From Actinocatenispora comari (GTDB lineage: Bacteria; Actinomycetota; Actinomycetes; Mycobacteriales; Micromonosporaceae), in assembly GCF_017312725.1 (NCBI RefSeq), contig NZ_BOPO01000028.1:53811-117810 (forward strand): 64,000 nt of DNA, written 5' to 3'. Below the pieces are notes generated by a model. That model did not search any database and was not told the origin of the DNA. It was given only the letters and a program-made list of their open reading frames with translations. This document shows positions 24,400 through 34,780 of the stretch, in pieces; position 1 is the stretch's first letter, and every line of letters starts with the position of its first letter. A program made the position numbers and the translations under genes.

Positions 24400-26100
24400 G
24401 TGGGGTATGTCGACGTGGCCGGGGTGGCGCAGGTGCTGCCGGACGGCCGGGAACTGTTCGCGGACGTGTCGTTCCGGGTCGGCGAGGGCGCCAAGGTCGC
24501 CCTGGTCGGTGCGAACGGGGCCGGCAAGACGACGCTGGTCTCGATGGTCGCGGGCGACTCCCCGGTGCACACCGGCGCGATCGCCCGGTCCGGCGGTCTG
24601 GGCGTGATGCGCCAGTTCATCGGGATGAACCGGGCGATGCCCGGCATCGACGCCCCGCACGGTGCCTGGACGCTCGGCGACCTGGCGCTGTCGCTCGCGC
24701 CGCCCACGGTGCGCGAGGCCGGCCGTACCCTCGCCGAGGCGGAACGGCGGATGCGCGCCGAGGAGACCCGGGGCAAGTTCTCCAACGTGGCCCGGCGGGC
24801 CCAGGTGCGCTACGCGGAGGCGCTGGCGGCGTGGGGCGACGCCGGCGGGTACGAGGCGGAGGTCGCGTTCGACGTCGCCGCGATCGAGGTGCTCGACGCC
24901 GAGTGGCCGGACGTCAAGGACCGCCGGCTGGACACGCTGTCCGGCGGCGAGCAGAAGCGGTTCGCGCTGGAGTTGCTGCTCGCCGGGCCGGACGAGGTGC
25001 TGCTGCTGGACGAGCCGGACAACTTCCTCGACGTACCGGCGAAGCGCCGGCTGGAGCGCCAACTCACCGCCTCCGACAAGAGCATCTTGTACGTCAGCCA
25101 CGACCGGGAGCTGCTCGCGAACACCGCCGACCGGGTGGTGACGCTGGAGTCCGGCAGCTGCTGGACGCACGGCGGCGGCTTCGCCACCTGGCACCAGGCC
25201 CGCGAGGACCGGTACGAGCGGCTCGACGAGCTGCGCCGCCGGTGGGACGAGGAGCACGCCAAGATCAAGCAGCTGGTGCTGATGTACCGGGAGAAGGCGA
25301 AGTACAACTCGGACATGGCGAGCCGGCTGCAGGCGGCGAAGACCCGGCTGGCCAAGTTCGAGGAGGCCGGCCCGCCTCCGGAACGCCCGCGCGACCAGGA
25401 CATCCGGATCGACCTGCGCGGCGGCCGTACCGGCAAGCGGGCGATCAGGTGCGAGCAGCTGTCGCTCACCGGCCTGACCGACCCGTTCGACCTGGAGGTC
25501 TGGTACGGCGACCGGGTCGCGGTGCTGGGCGCCAACGGCACCGGCAAGTCGCACCTGCTGCGCCTGCTGGCCCTCGGCGGTACCGATCCCGAGCCCGGCA
25601 CCGTGCTGCCGGGCACGCAGCTGAAACCGGTGGCGCACACCGGCGTGGCGCGGCTCGGCGCGCGGGTCCGCCCCGGGCACTTCTCCCAGACCCACGACCG
25701 CCCGGAGCTGGCCGGCAGGTCGCTGCGCGACATCCTGTGGCACGGCGACGAGGACCGGCCCGGGATGGACCGGTCGGCGGCGATGAAGGCGCTCAGCCGG
25801 TACGAGCTGGCGTTGCAGTCGGAGCAGGACTTCGGCACCCTGTCCGGCGGCCAGCAGGCCCGGTTCCTGATCCTGCTGCTGGAGCTGTCCGGGGCGACGT
25901 TGCTGCTGCTCGACGAGCCGACCGACAACCTCGACCTGGTCAGCGCCGAGGCGCTGGAGGCCGGGCTCGCGTCGTTCGCCGGTACCGTCGTCGCGGTCAC
26001 CCACGACCGCTGGTTCACCCGCGGCTTCGACCGGTTCGTCACGATCGCCAACGACGGCACCGTCACCGAAACCCCCGAGCCGGTCTGGGACGTCCGCTGA
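24400..26100 (+). CDS. ABC-F family ATPase
   Basis: 566 residues from a GTG. Two ATP-binding domains are present: Walker A GANGAGKTT (about 37-45) with LSGGEQKR and LLLDEPDNFLD, then GANGTGKSH (about 377-385) with LSGGQQAR and LLLDEPTDNLD. Between them is the coiled linker (YERLDELRRRWDEEHAKIKQLVLMYREKAKYNSDMASRLQ) typical of ABC-F factors. There are no membrane segments. Such proteins act on the ribosome (translation factor, or antibiotic protection in some), so the role is ribosomal rather than transport. The subgroup cannot be determined. It starts 67 bases after the methyltransferase and may be cotranscribed. Confidence 0.9.
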   Translation: MGYVDVAGVAQVLPDGRELFADVSFRVGEGAKVALVGANGAGKTTLVSMVAGDSPVHTGAIARSGGLGVMRQFIGMNRAMPGIDAPHGAWTLGDLALSLAPPTVREAGRTLAEAERRMRAEETRGKFSNVARRAQVRYAEALAAWGDAGGYEAEVAFDVAAIEVLDAEWPDVKDRRLDTLSGGEQKRFALELLLAGPDEVLLLDEPDNFLDVPAKRRLERQLTASDKSILYVSHDRELLANTADRVVTLESGSCWTHGGGFATWHQAREDRYERLDELRRRWDEEHAKIKQLVLMYREKAKYNSDMASRLQAAKTRLAKFEEAGPPPERPRDQDIRIDLRGGRTGKRAIRCEQLSLTGLTDPFDLEVWYGDRVAVLGANGTGKSHLLRLLALGGTDPEPGTVLPGTQLKPVAHTGVARLGARVRPGHFSQTHDRPELAGRSLRDILWHGDEDRPGMDRSAAMKALSRYELALQSEQDFGTLSGGQQARFLILLLELSGATLLLLDEPTDNLDLVSAEALEAGLASFAGTVVAVTHDRWFTRGFDRFVTIANDGTVTETPEPVWDVR

Positions 26101-26134
26101 CGGGGCGGTGACGGCGGTGGGAGACCATGGGTTG

Positions 26135-27274
26135 GTGTCCATTCCCCGTCAGGCGCTCGACGCGCCGGACCCCCGACAGAAGCTCGACCCGGACGACGTC
26201 TCCCAGGTACTGCCGATCCGGCTGACCGCCGACGACTCGGACGAGCCGTTCGACGTGATCGACGCGCTGACCCTGACCCGGTTCACCAACGGCGAGCAGC
26301 CGTTCGCCCGCACCGTGCGGCTCGACCGGGTCAAGCCGGAGGCGACCCTGATCCCGCCGGACGGTCGGCTGCTGCGCGGCGTCCGCGAGGACACCCGCCG
26401 ATCCCAGCTGGTCGCCGGCGACGGCTGGACGCTGCGCGCGATCCGCTGGCACAGCGGCGGCGGCGAGGTCACCGTGACCGCGGAGTCCGAGGAGCTCGCC
26501 GACCAGGTACTGGAACGGGCCGTCGCGGGCGCCGCGGCGGAGGAGAAGGCGCCGAGCGACACCGTCGAGATGGGCTTCTGGTACCACTCGAGCCGGCGCG
26601 GCGCGTACCGCACGACCAGGTCGATCGCCGCCGCCGACTGGGCCGACATCCGGCGCAACTACGCGCGCCCGGTGTCCGCGGCGCTGGACTCGCTGATGAC
26701 GCTGACCGCGGAGACGGTCACCGGCCGGCTGCTGCTGTTGCACGGCCCGCCCGGTACCGGCAAGACCACGGCGCTGCGGTCGCTGGCCCGGGCCTGGCGC
26801 GACTGGTGCCAGGTCGACTGCGTGCTCGACCCGGACAAGCTGTTCGGTGAGCCGAGCTACCTGATGGACCTGGTCATCGGGGACGACAGCGACGACGGCC
26901 GGTGGCGGCTGCTGCTGCTGGAGGACTGCGACGAGCTGGTCCGCGGCGAGGCGAAGTACGCCACCGGGCAGGCGCTGTCCCGGCTGCTGAACCTCACCGA
27001 CGGCCTGCTCGGCCAGGGGCGCAACGTGATGGTCGGCATCACCACCAACGAGGACCTGCAGCAGCTGCACCCCGCGGTGGTACGGGCCGGCCGGTGCCTC
27101 GCGCAGGTGGAGGTGGGGCCGTTCGCCGCCGACGAGGCGCAGGAGTGGCTGGGGGACGCGGCGACCGCGCCGGCCGAGGGCGCCACGCTGGCGGACCTGT
27201 TCGCGCTGCGGTCCGGCCGGCGCCCGGTCGAGCTGCGCCACGAACCCGAACCGGCCGGCGGCTTCTACCTGTAA
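26135..27274 (+). CDS. AAA ATPase with DUF5925-like N-terminus, copy 1
   Basis: 379 residues from the GTG giving VSIPRQALDAPD; a GTG 9 codons earlier is possible. The N-terminal 170 residues (ALTLTRFTNGEQPFARTVRLDRVKPEATL, FWYHSSRRGAYRTTRSI) match what I remember as DUF5925. The AAA core has Walker A GPPGTGKTT (about 204-212), Walker B RLLLLEDCDEL (about 258), and ITTNEDLQQLHPAVVRAGRC as sensor 1 and arginine finger region. The protein ends GGFYL. Its closest relative in the window is the next gene. ATPase of unknown substrate. The ATPase assignment is firm. Confidence 0.85.
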   Translation: MSIPRQALDAPDPRQKLDPDDVSQVLPIRLTADDSDEPFDVIDALTLTRFTNGEQPFARTVRLDRVKPEATLIPPDGRLLRGVREDTRRSQLVAGDGWTLRAIRWHSGGGEVTVTAESEELADQVLERAVAGAAAEEKAPSDTVEMGFWYHSSRRGAYRTTRSIAAADWADIRRNYARPVSAALDSLMTLTAETVTGRLLLLHGPPGTGKTTALRSLARAWRDWCQVDCVLDPDKLFGEPSYLMDLVIGDDSDDGRWRLLLLEDCDELVRGEAKYATGQALSRLLNLTDGLLGQGRNVMVGITTNEDLQQLHPAVVRAGRCLAQVEVGPFAADEAQEWLGDAATAPAEGATLADLFALRSGRRPVELRHEPEPAGGFYL

Positions 27275-27387
27275 CGCCCACCGCGGCCCCGGCGCCCGGT
27301 TCGGCGGCCCGAGTTGATCTGTTTTCGCAGCTCAGAGGTGTGCCTTCTCACTGTCCGGCGGGGCCCGTGACGGGACACCATCGAAGA

Positions 27388-28533
27388 GTGAGCGCCCCCC
27401 GTGAGCTGACCGTGCCCGAGCTGACCGTGCCGGCCGCCGTGCACGACCCGGTCCGCACCCTGCCCATCGTCGTGCACATGGACGACGCCGACACCACGTA
27501 CGACGTGGTCGACGCGCTGTCGCTGTCCCCGTTCGCCGACGGCGCCCAGCCGTGGGCTCGCACCACCCGGCTCGACCACGTACGGCCGGAGGCGACGCTG
27601 CTGCCGGCCGGTGCCGTACCGGTCCGGCAGGCGTCCGGTGACCGCCGCGAGGCGCTGCTCGCCACCGGCGAGGGCTGGACGCTGCGCGCGGTGCGCTGGC
27701 GCGGCGGCGGCGGTGAGGTGACCGTCACCGCGGTCAGCGACGAGCTGGCGCAGCGGATCCTCGCCGAGGCGGTCGCGGACGCCGCGACCCCGCTGCTGGA
27801 GTCCGCCGACAGCGAGGTCGAACTCGGCTTCTGGTACCACTCCGCCCGCCGCGGCGGCTACCGCACGGTGCGCGCGGTGGACGCGCCGAACTGGGCGGAC
27901 ATCCGCGGCAACTACGCCGCCAGCGTCGGTACCGACCTGGACAAGGTGATGGCGTTCCGGCCGCGCCCGACCGCCGGCCGGCTGCTGTTGCTGCACGGCG
28001 AGCCCGGTACCGGCAAGACCACCGCGCTGCGCTCGCTGGCCCGGGCCTGGCACGACTGGTGCCAGGTCGACTGCGTGCTCGACCCGGAGCACCTGTTCGC
28101 CGACCCCGGCTACCTGATGGACGTGGTGCTCGGCGACGACGAGGACGACGACGACGGCCGCTGGCGGCTGCTGCTGCTGGAGGACTGCGACGAGTTGATC
28201 CGCGGGGACGCCAAGCGCACCAGCGGGCAGGCGCTGGCCCGGCTGCTCAACCTCACCGACGGGCTGCTCGGCCAGTCCCGCCGGGTGCTGGTGGCGATCA
28301 CCACGAACGAGGACCTGACCCGGCTGCACCCGGCCGTCACCCGGCCTGGCCGCTGCCTGGCGCACCTGGAGATCGGCGCGCTGCCGCACGAGGAGGCCGC
28401 CCGCTGGCTGGGCGACTCCGGCCCGCTCGCCGGGGACGGCGCCACCCTGGCGGAGCTGTTCGCGCTGCGCGACGGCGGCGGCGCGGTCAACGCGGCCCGT
28501 ACCGCCCGCCCCGCCGGTGGCTTCTACCTCTGA
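27388..28533 (+). CDS. AAA ATPase with DUF5925-like N-terminus, copy 2
   Basis: 381 residues from the GTG giving VSAPRELTVPEL. It is a clear tandem paralogue of the gene before it: VVDALSLSPFADGAQPWARTTRLDHVRPEATLL, FWYHSARRGGYRTVRAV, GEPGTGKTTALRSLARAWHDWCQVDCVLDP, RLLLLEDCDEL, TNEDLTRLHPAVTRPGRC and the end PAGGFYL. The two differ most in the first 40 residues and in the acidic insert before Walker B (DDEDDDDG). The frame is open upstream through the previous gene but the start is set by matching copy 1. It probably forms a hetero-oligomer with, or is a variant of, copy 1. Confidence 0.85.
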   Translation: MSAPRELTVPELTVPAAVHDPVRTLPIVVHMDDADTTYDVVDALSLSPFADGAQPWARTTRLDHVRPEATLLPAGAVPVRQASGDRREALLATGEGWTLRAVRWRGGGGEVTVTAVSDELAQRILAEAVADAATPLLESADSEVELGFWYHSARRGGYRTVRAVDAPNWADIRGNYAASVGTDLDKVMAFRPRPTAGRLLLLHGEPGTGKTTALRSLARAWHDWCQVDCVLDPEHLFADPGYLMDVVLGDDEDDDDGRWRLLLLEDCDELIRGDAKRTSGQALARLLNLTDGLLGQSRRVLVAITTNEDLTRLHPAVTRPGRCLAHLEIGALPHEEAARWLGDSGPLAGDGATLAELFALRDGGGAVNAARTARPAGGFYL

Positions 28534-28649
28534 GCCCGCGACCACTGCGGGATACCCGGACAAGTCCCTGAGTTGCCGACTCAGGTGGTGATTTCCGGCA
28601 ACCGCTCGCGTTGACTGGTGCGTACCGCTCTGAGGGGAGTTGAGTACGC

Positions 28650-30170
28650 ATGCGGACGAGACTGTTCGCCGCCGGCTCGCTGGCGTTGACCGCACTGGCC
28701 GCGCTGGTCGTCGGCCCGGCGGTGGCGTCGGTACCGGCGAGCGCCGCGCCGGCCACGATCGACTGGGCACCCTGCCCGGACCGGCCGGACGACCCGGCGC
28801 TGCGCTGCGGCACGGTGCAGGTACCGGTCGACTGGGCGAAGCCGGACGGGCCGACGATCGGAGTCGCGGTGGCGAGGCGGGCTGCCGACGACCCGGCCGA
28901 CGATCGCGGGCCGCTGGTGATCAACCCGGGCGGGCCCGGCGGCTCCGGGGTCGACTTCGCCGAGGGCGCGCAGGGGTACTTCAGCAAGAGCGTGCTGGCG
29001 CACTTCGACCTGATCGGGTTCGACCCGCGCGGCGTCGGCCGCAGCCACCCGATCCGGTGCCCGGCCGAGCTGCTCGCCGCGGCGCCGGAGCCGGCCACCG
29101 ACACCCCGGCCGCGTACCGGCAGCTGCGCGACTACAACGGCCGGCTCGGCGCCGACTGCCGGAAGCACACCGGCCCGCTGATCGACCACGTCGACACGCT
29201 CAGCGTGGTACGCGACATCGACGCGATCCGGAGCGCTCTCGGCGCCCGGCAGATCAGCTACTACGGGGTTTCCTACGGCACCCTGATCGGCCAGCAGTAC
29301 GCCGAGCGGTACCCGCAGCGGCTGCGCGCCGCGGTGCTCGACTCGAACATGGACCACAGCCTCGGTACCGCCGCGTTCCTGGCGACCGAGACCGCGACCG
29401 ACGAGGACTCGTTCGACCAGTTCGTGGCGTGGAACGAGCGGACCGCGGCGTCGCCGCTGCACGGCCGGGACGTGGCCGCGCTGTACGACCGGTTGATGGC
29501 CCGGGCCGACGCCGGCACCCTGACCGACCCGGACAGCGGTCAGCCGATCACGGGCTGGGAGCTGTCCGCCGGCGCGGTCTCGGCCTTCTACGGGCCGGAC
29601 TGGGCCGAGCTGGCCACCGAGTTGGTCACCCTGGACGGCTCGCCGAGCGCCGCCCCGCGGGCGGCGGGTGAGCTGGCCGACTACCCGATGCCGGTGTTCT
29701 GCTCCGACTACTCGCTGCCGGTCCGCTCGTACCGGCAGTTCCACGGCTACCTGGCCTCGATGCGGGCGATCGCGCCGCACCTGCGGTACTCCAGCATCGG
29801 TTGGGGTGCGGTCACCAGCTGCCTGGGCTGGCCGGGCCGGGTGTCCAACCCGCAGCACGTGCTGCGGGCGCACCCGACGACACCGCTGCTGGTGATCAAC
29901 GCGCGGCACGATCCGGCCACCCCGTACGCCTGGGGCGTGCACGACGCGCTGATGCTCGGCCGGCACGCCCGGTTCGTCACCTACGACGGGTGGGGCCACG
30001 GCACGTACGGCCGCAGCGACTGCACCACCGGCTACCAGGACCGGTACCTGCTGGACCGGGCGCTGCCGGCGCCGGGTGCGAGCTGTGCCGCGGTCGAACC
30101 GCCGGCGGCGTCGGCCCGTGCGGTACCGGCCCGGCCGGCGGCGCCGACCCGCACCGTTCCCGGCTGGTGA
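28650..30170 (+). CDS. Secreted alpha/beta hydrolase, tripeptidyl aminopeptidase type
   Basis: 506 residues. The signal peptide is RTRLFAAGSLALTALAALVVGPAVASVPASAAPA. The order of motifs matches secreted S33-family peptidases of Streptomyces: WAPCPDRPDDPALRCGTVQVPVDWAKP, INPGGPGGSG (oxyanion region, about residues 91-100), FDPRGVGRS, nucleophile GVSYGT (Ser near 207), acid INARHDPATP (Asp near 420), base WGHGTY (His near 450). Cys pairs in the cap region are typical. It releases short N-terminal peptides in family members; the substrate here is inferred. GAGGGGAG is the likely ribosome binding site. Confidence 0.88.
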   Translation: MRTRLFAAGSLALTALAALVVGPAVASVPASAAPATIDWAPCPDRPDDPALRCGTVQVPVDWAKPDGPTIGVAVARRAADDPADDRGPLVINPGGPGGSGVDFAEGAQGYFSKSVLAHFDLIGFDPRGVGRSHPIRCPAELLAAAPEPATDTPAAYRQLRDYNGRLGADCRKHTGPLIDHVDTLSVVRDIDAIRSALGARQISYYGVSYGTLIGQQYAERYPQRLRAAVLDSNMDHSLGTAAFLATETATDEDSFDQFVAWNERTAASPLHGRDVAALYDRLMARADAGTLTDPDSGQPITGWELSAGAVSAFYGPDWAELATELVTLDGSPSAAPRAAGELADYPMPVFCSDYSLPVRSYRQFHGYLASMRAIAPHLRYSSIGWGAVTSCLGWPGRVSNPQHVLRAHPTTPLLVINARHDPATPYAWGVHDALMLGRHARFVTYDGWGHGTYGRSDCTTGYQDRYLLDRALPAPGASCAAVEPPAASARAVPARPAAPTRTVPGW

Positions 30171-30239
30171 CCAGGGCCACCGTCACCTGGTGAGCGACGA
30201 CACGCCGCGCCCCGGACCACCGGGGCGCGGCGTACCGCG

Positions 30240-31523
30240 TCAGGTGCCGGCCTTGGCGGCGACCGCCGAACTGTCCGTGGTACCGAACCGGATGCCGCGG
30301 CGTTCCTTGCCGATCGCGCTGAGCACGATCACCGCGATCAGCACCGGCACGATCGTGACGGTCAGCGCGAACGGATAGCCGTGCCGTTCGGCGATCGCGG
30401 CCTGGATCGGCAGGTTCAGCGCCGCCAGCAGGTTGCCCAGCTGGTAGGTCACGCCCGGGTAGAAGCCACGGATCTCGTCCGGCGACAGCTCGGTCAGGTG
30501 CGCCGGGATGACGCCCCACGCGCCCTGCACCATGATCTGCATCAGGAACGAGCCGAGGCACAGCATCCCGGCCGTGGTGGAGAACGCGAACAGCGGCACG
30601 ATCGGCAGCGCCAGCACCGCGCAGAACACGATCAGCAGCCGCCGGCCGAACCGCTGCGACAGCGTGCCGGCGACGGTACCGCCGACGATCGCGCCGATGT
30701 TGTAGAGCACCACGATCCAGGTGGCGGTGGTCGGGTCGAGCCCGATGCCGCCGTGCGCGGTCTCCTTCAGGAACGTCGGGTACACGTCCTGGGTGCCGTG
30801 GCTCATCCAGTTGAACGCGGTCATCAGCAGGACCAGGTAGATGAACCGGCGCAGCGTCTTCCAGTTGAACAGCACCTGCGCGATCGAGGTACTGGTCATC
30901 TTGCGCCGCTCGGCGGCCTTCTCCCACACCTCCGACTCGCGGACCCCGAGCCGGACCAGCAGCGCGATCAGCGCCGGGATGATCGACAGTGCGAACATCC
31001 ACCGCCAGTTCAGCCCGAGCGTGGAGTGCACCAGCAGGAACGCCAGCGAGGCCAGCAGGTAACCGAACGAGTACCCCTCCTGCAGGATGCCGGAGAAGAA
31101 GCCGCGGCGGGTGGCGGGGATCTTCTCCATCGCGAGCGCCGCGCCGAGGCCCCACTCGCCGCCCATCCCGATCCCGTACAGCAGGCGCAGGACCATCAGG
31201 GTGGCGAAGTTCGGCGCGAACGCGCAGAGGAACCCGACCACGGAGTAGAAGCAGACGCAGGCGATCAGCGGCACCCGGCGGCCGGCCCGGTCGGCCCACA
31301 GGCCGAACAGGGCTGCTCCGACCGGCCGCATGACCAGCGTCAACGTGGTGATGATGGCGGTCTCGGCGAGCGAGACGTGGAACGTGTCGGCGATGTCCTT
31401 GATGACCAGGACGACGATGAAGTAGTCGAACGCGTCCATCGTCCAGCCGAGTAGCGCGGCGAGGAACGAACTGCGTTGGTCCCGGGTGAGTCGCTGCCGC
31501 CCGGACGGCGCTGTGTCACTCAT
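30240..31523 (-). CDS. MFS transporter, carboxylate/sialate-proton symporter type
   Basis: 427 residues with 12 membrane segments. The signature between segments 2 and 3 is [15 protein letters not shown], and [20 protein letters not shown] in segment 1 resembles the SHS (NanT/Jen1) family of monocarboxylate or sialate-proton symporters. Later segments include [11 protein letters not shown] and [20 protein letters not shown], a conserved loop of this group. The substrate is probably a carboxylic acid, by inference. It is divergent from rplM with a 285-base gap containing promoters. Confidence 0.85.
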   Translation of the reverse strand: MSDTAPSGRQRLTRDQRSSFLAALLGWTMDAFDYFIVVLVIKDIADTFHVSLAETAIITTLTLVMRPVGAALFGLWADRAGRRVPLIACVCFYSVVGFLCAFAPNFATLMVLRLLYGIGMGGEWGLGAALAMEKIPATRRGFFSGILQEGYSFGYLLASLAFLLVHSTLGLNWRWMFALSIIPALIALLVRLGVRESEVWEKAAERRKMTSTSIAQVLFNWKTLRRFIYLVLLMTAFNWMSHGTQDVYPTFLKETAHGGIGLDPTTATWIVVLYNIGAIVGGTVAGTLSQRFGRRLLIVFCAVLALPIVPLFAFSTTAGMLCLGSFLMQIMVQGAWGVIPAHLTELSPDEIRGFYPGVTYQLGNLLAALNLPIQAAIAERHGYPFALTVTIVPVLIAVIVLSAIGKERRGIRFGTTDSSAVAAKAGT

Positions 31524-31644
31524 AGCCGCATCCTGCTCTTGTGGCCGGTGTTTCGCACTATGTCGAACCAGTCGGATTTTGCCCGGCTATGGTCGGTCGA
31601 CACGGGCGCGAACCGCGCTAGGCTGGTGCTTGACCGGGGCCACT

Positions 31645-31674
31645 TTGACCCTGCCGGATCGCTGCGGGTATCGT
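31645..31674 (+). promoter_or_regulatory. Candidate promoter of rplM-rpsI
   Basis: TTGACC at 31645-31650, 18-base spacer, TATCGT at 31669-31674: five of six and four of six matches to consensus. It lies 135 bases before the rplM start, leaving room for an untranslated leader. A second TTGACC at 31630 has no good -10. Nothing else stands out in the 285-base gap. Confidence 0.55.
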
Positions 31675-31808
31675 TGCGGGCTGTTGCGTGTACCGTCCGC
31701 GCGCCTGCCCGCGCCAGCCCGGCCATCCGGCCCGGTCTTCAGTGCGGCAGGCGTCGATAGCGTTAGGCGGCCGCACCCCGAGACACCGACGACAGACAAG
31801 GTAATTCT

Positions 31809-32252
31809 GTGCGTACGTACAGCCCCAAGCCGGGCGAGATTGCGCGCCAGTGGCACGTCATCGACGCCACGGACGTCGTGCTCGGCCGCCTCGCCAGCCA
31901 GACCGCGCAGCTGCTGCGCGGCAAGCACAAGCCGACGTTCGCCCCGCACATGGACATGGGCGACTTCGTGATCATCGTGAACGCGAGCAAGGTCGCGCTG
32001 ACCGGCAACAAGCGTGAGCAGAAGATCGCGTACCGACACTCCGGTTACCCGGGTGGCCTGAAGCAGGTCCGCTACGTCGACCTGCTGGCGAAGCGCCCCG
32101 AGCGCGCGGTGGAGCTCGCCGTCAAGGGCATGCTCCCGCACAACAAGCTCAGCAGCCAGGTGCTGAAGAAGCTCAAGGTCTACGCCGGCCCGGAGCACCC
32201 GCACCTGGCGCAGCAGCCGGTGCCGTTCGAGATCACCCAGATCGCGCAGTAA
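31809..32252 (+). CDS. rplM: 50S ribosomal protein L13
   Basis: Early assembly protein of the large subunit. The 147-residue product begins [22 protein letters not shown] from GTG and includes [21 protein letters not shown]. Only 8 bases separate it from rpsI, the universal partner. The weak start context (GGTAATTCT) suggests limited translation strength or a structured leader. Confidence 0.97.
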   Translation: MRTYSPKPGEIARQWHVIDATDVVLGRLASQTAQLLRGKHKPTFAPHMDMGDFVIIVNASKVALTGNKREQKIAYRHSGYPGGLKQVRYVDLLAKRPERAVELAVKGMLPHNKLSSQVLKKLKVYAGPEHPHLAQQPVPFEITQIAQ

Positions 32253-32260
32253 GGGCAGGG

Positions 32261-32716
32261 ATGAGCGTGACCAGCGACATCGAAACCACCGTCGTGGCCG
32301 AAGAGCCGATCCCGACGCCGCGCGCCGCCGACCGTCCGGTGCAGACCGTGGGTCGGCGCAAGGAAGCCGTCGTCCGGGTTCGCCTGGTGCCCGGCACCGG
32401 TCAGTTCAAGCTCAACGGCCGCGCCCTGGAGGAGTACTTCCCGAGCAAGGTCAGCCAGCAGCTGGTCAAGGAGCCGCTGGTGACCGCCGACCGCCTCGAG
32501 GCGTACGACGTGCACGCCAACCTGAAGGGCGGCGGCATCACCGGTCAGGCCGGCGCGCTGCGGCTGGCGATCGCCCGGGCGCTGATCGAGGTCGACCCCG
32601 ACCACCGTCCGGCGCTGAAGAAGGCCGGCTTCCTCACCCGTGACGACCGCGCGGTGGAGAGCAAGAAGTACGGCCTCAAGAAGGCGCGCAAGGCGCCTCA
32701 GTACTCCAAGCGCTGA
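32261..32716 (+). CDS. rpsI: 30S ribosomal protein S9
   Basis: S9 reaches the P site with its C-terminal tail. The 151-residue product has a 25-residue acidic N-terminal extension, the core [25 protein letters not shown] and the highly conserved end [17 protein letters not shown] that touches P-site tRNA. A strong hairpin terminator follows 60 bases downstream. Confidence 0.98.
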   Translation: MSVTSDIETTVVAEEPIPTPRAADRPVQTVGRRKEAVVRVRLVPGTGQFKLNGRALEEYFPSKVSQQLVKEPLVTADRLEAYDVHANLKGGGITGQAGALRLAIARALIEVDPDHRPALKKAGFLTRDDRAVESKKYGLKKARKAPQYSKR

Positions 32717-32775
32717 CCAGGGGCCCGCAGCAGGGGCCTCGCAGGCAACACCGGCCCTGCGGCCGGGATCGCATT

Positions 32776-32808
32776 TTCGGCCGGGCACGAGTGTCGTGCC
32801 CGGCCGAA
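32776..32808 (+). terminator. Terminator after rpsI
   Basis: Perfect 15-bp stem (TTCGGCCGGGCACGA with TCGTGCCCGGCCGAA) with a 3-base loop GTG. The downstream tail is not T-rich, while TTTT precedes it, so it may serve both strands. It isolates rplM-rpsI from glmM. Confidence 0.7.
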
Positions 32809-32891
32809 GTGCTGTAGTGAGAACATGTCCTGCGGCCGAACGGGCGACGACATGCCGGTGGCCGCGACGCGATCGAGGTGAGGCGGTGCGC

Positions 32892-34244
32892 ATGGGCCGG
32901 CTGTTCGGTACCGACGGGGTTCGGGGCCTGGCGAATGCGGAGCTGACACCGGAACTGGCGGTCGCCGTCGCGGTCTCCGCGGCGCACGTGCTGGCCCCGG
33001 TACCGGACGAGTCGACCGGCCACCGGCCGGTCGCCGTGGTCGGCCGGGACCCCCGGGCCAGCGGCGACATGCTGGAGGCGGCGGTCGTCGCCGGCCTGTG
33101 CAGCGCCGGTACCGACGTGCTCCGGGTCGGCGTGCTGCCGACGCCGGCGGTGGCGCACCTGGTCGCCGAGACCGGCGCCGCGTTCGGCGTGGTGCTGTCG
33201 GCGAGCCACAACCCGATGCCGGACAACGGGATCAAGCTGTTCGCCGCCGGCGGGCAGAAGCTGCCGGACGACGTCGAGGACGCGATCGAGCGGTTGGTCG
33301 CGGCGCCGGACGGGTGGCGCCGGCCGCGCGGCGCGGCGATCGGCCGCGCGGTGGACCATGCCGCCGGCGCCGAGCGGTACCTGGAGCACCTGCTCGGGTC
33401 GCTGCCGCACCGGCTGGACGGGGTGAAGGTCGTCGTCGACTGCGCCAACGGGGCGGCCTCCGCGGTCAGCCCGGAGGCGTACCGGCGGGCCGGCGCCGAG
33501 GTGATCGCGATCCACGCCGAGCCGAACGGGCTCAACATCAACGCCGACTGCGGCTCCACCCACCTGGAGACGCTGATCGCCGCGGTCGCCGAGCACGGCG
33601 CCAACCTGGGCATCGCGCACGACGGTGACGCGGATCGGTGCCTGGCGGTGACCGCCGACGGTACGCCGGTGGACGGCGACCAGATCATGGGCATCCTGGC
33701 GCTGGCGATGCGCGAGTCCGGCACCCTGACCGACGACGTGCTGGTGGTCACGGTGATGAGCAACCTCGGCCTGCACCTGGCGATGCGGGAGCACGGCATC
33801 GAGGTCGCGACGACCGCGGTGGGCGACCGGTACGTGCTGGAGCTGCTCCGCTCGCGCGGCCTGGCGCTGGGCGGCGAGCAGTCCGGCCACGTGGTGCTGC
33901 CGCAGCACGCGACGACCGGCGACGGCACGCTGACCGCGCTGCAGCTGATGGCCCGGATGGCGGCCACCGGTACGAGCCTGGCGGAGCTGGCCGCGGTGGT
34001 CCGGCCGCTGCCGCAGGTGCTGCTCAACGTCCGGGTGGCGGACAAGGCGGCCGCCGCGGACACCGTCGTACGCGACTCGGTGGCGAGCGCCGAGCGGGAG
34101 CTCGGGGACAGCGGCCGGGTGCTGCTGCGCCCGTCCGGTACCGAGCCGCTGATCCGGGTGATGGTGGAGGCGGCGACCCAGCCGCAGGCCGCGGAGACCG
34201 CGGAGAAGATCGCCGCCGCGGTCCGCGCCGCCAGCCCGCTCTGA
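32892..34244 (+). CDS. glmM: Phosphoglucosamine mutase
   Basis: Converts glucosamine-6-phosphate to glucosamine-1-phosphate for UDP-GlcNAc and cell wall synthesis. The product is 450 residues from the ATG that gives [27 protein letters not shown] is 8 bases upstream. The phosphoserine loop is [18 protein letters not shown], with Ser105 as the likely phosphorylated residue. The metal-binding loop is DGDADRCL, the sugar-binding loop [10 protein letters not shown], and the phosphate-binding loop [14 protein letters not shown]. The gene pair glmM-glmS is interrupted here by five genes. Confidence 0.96.
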   Translation: MGRLFGTDGVRGLANAELTPELAVAVAVSAAHVLAPVPDESTGHRPVAVVGRDPRASGDMLEAAVVAGLCSAGTDVLRVGVLPTPAVAHLVAETGAAFGVVLSASHNPMPDNGIKLFAAGGQKLPDDVEDAIERLVAAPDGWRRPRGAAIGRAVDHAAGAERYLEHLLGSLPHRLDGVKVVVDCANGAASAVSPEAYRRAGAEVIAIHAEPNGLNINADCGSTHLETLIAAVAEHGANLGIAHDGDADRCLAVTADGTPVDGDQIMGILALAMRESGTLTDDVLVVTVMSNLGLHLAMREHGIEVATTAVGDRYVLELLRSRGLALGGEQSGHVVLPQHATTGDGTLTALQLMARMAATGTSLAELAAVVRPLPQVLLNVRVADKAAAADTVVRDSVASAERELGDSGRVLLRPSGTEPLIRVMVEAATQPQAAETAEKIAAAVRAASPL

Positions 34245-34283
34245 CCGACCGCTGTGCCTGGCGCGCGGTGCGGCTCGGCCGGG

Positions 34284-34703
34284 TCAGAGCAGGCTGGGCA
34301 GCAGCACCGCCGCGAGGATGATCAGGAACACCGGGATCGCGACGACCAGAGCGATCAACACGATCCGCCGGCGCAGCTGGCGCTGGTCGGCCGCCGATGC
34401 GAAGTAGTCGTTGATGCCGTCGGTGACCTGCCGGCCGCGCTCGCCGGCGAGAATCCGCCCGGCGGCCCCGGGCGGGTACTCGGCCGGCCGTGGGTAGCCG
34501 TCGAGCGGTGGGTGTCCACCGTACGGCGGGTGGGCGTTCGGCGGTTGCCGGCCCGGGCCGGCGGTCGCCTGGTACGCGGCCGGGTGCGGCCCGGCCCCGT
34601 ACCGGCTCGGGTCGCCGGCGGGCGGTGGGCCAGGGGGCGGGTACGGGCCGGGTGGCGGGCCGAGGAATCCTGGCGCGCCGTCCGGCGGGAGCGGGCTCGA
34701 CAT
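34284..34703 (-). CDS. Small proline-rich membrane protein
   Basis: 139 residues from an ATG giving MSSPLPPDGAPGFLG. The first 80 residues are Pro, Gly and Tyr-rich, the middle is charged (RILAGERGRQVTDGINDYFASAADQRQLRRR), and the end is one membrane segment (IVLIALVVAIPVFLIILAAVLLPSLL). It is probably a tail-anchored or type II membrane protein with a disordered arm. No family recognised. Its stop is 39 bases from the glmM stop on the opposite strand. Confidence 0.65.
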   Translation of the reverse strand: MSSPLPPDGAPGFLGPPPGPYPPPGPPPAGDPSRYGAGPHPAAYQATAGPGRQPPNAHPPYGGHPPLDGYPRPAEYPPGAAGRILAGERGRQVTDGINDYFASAADQRQLRRRIVLIALVVAIPVFLIILAAVLLPSLL

Positions 34704-34780
34704 CCCGACATCGTAGGGCGCTGCACCCCATACCGGGAACGGCAACGACAGGTGCCCGCGGCGGGACGCCGGTGCAGCCG

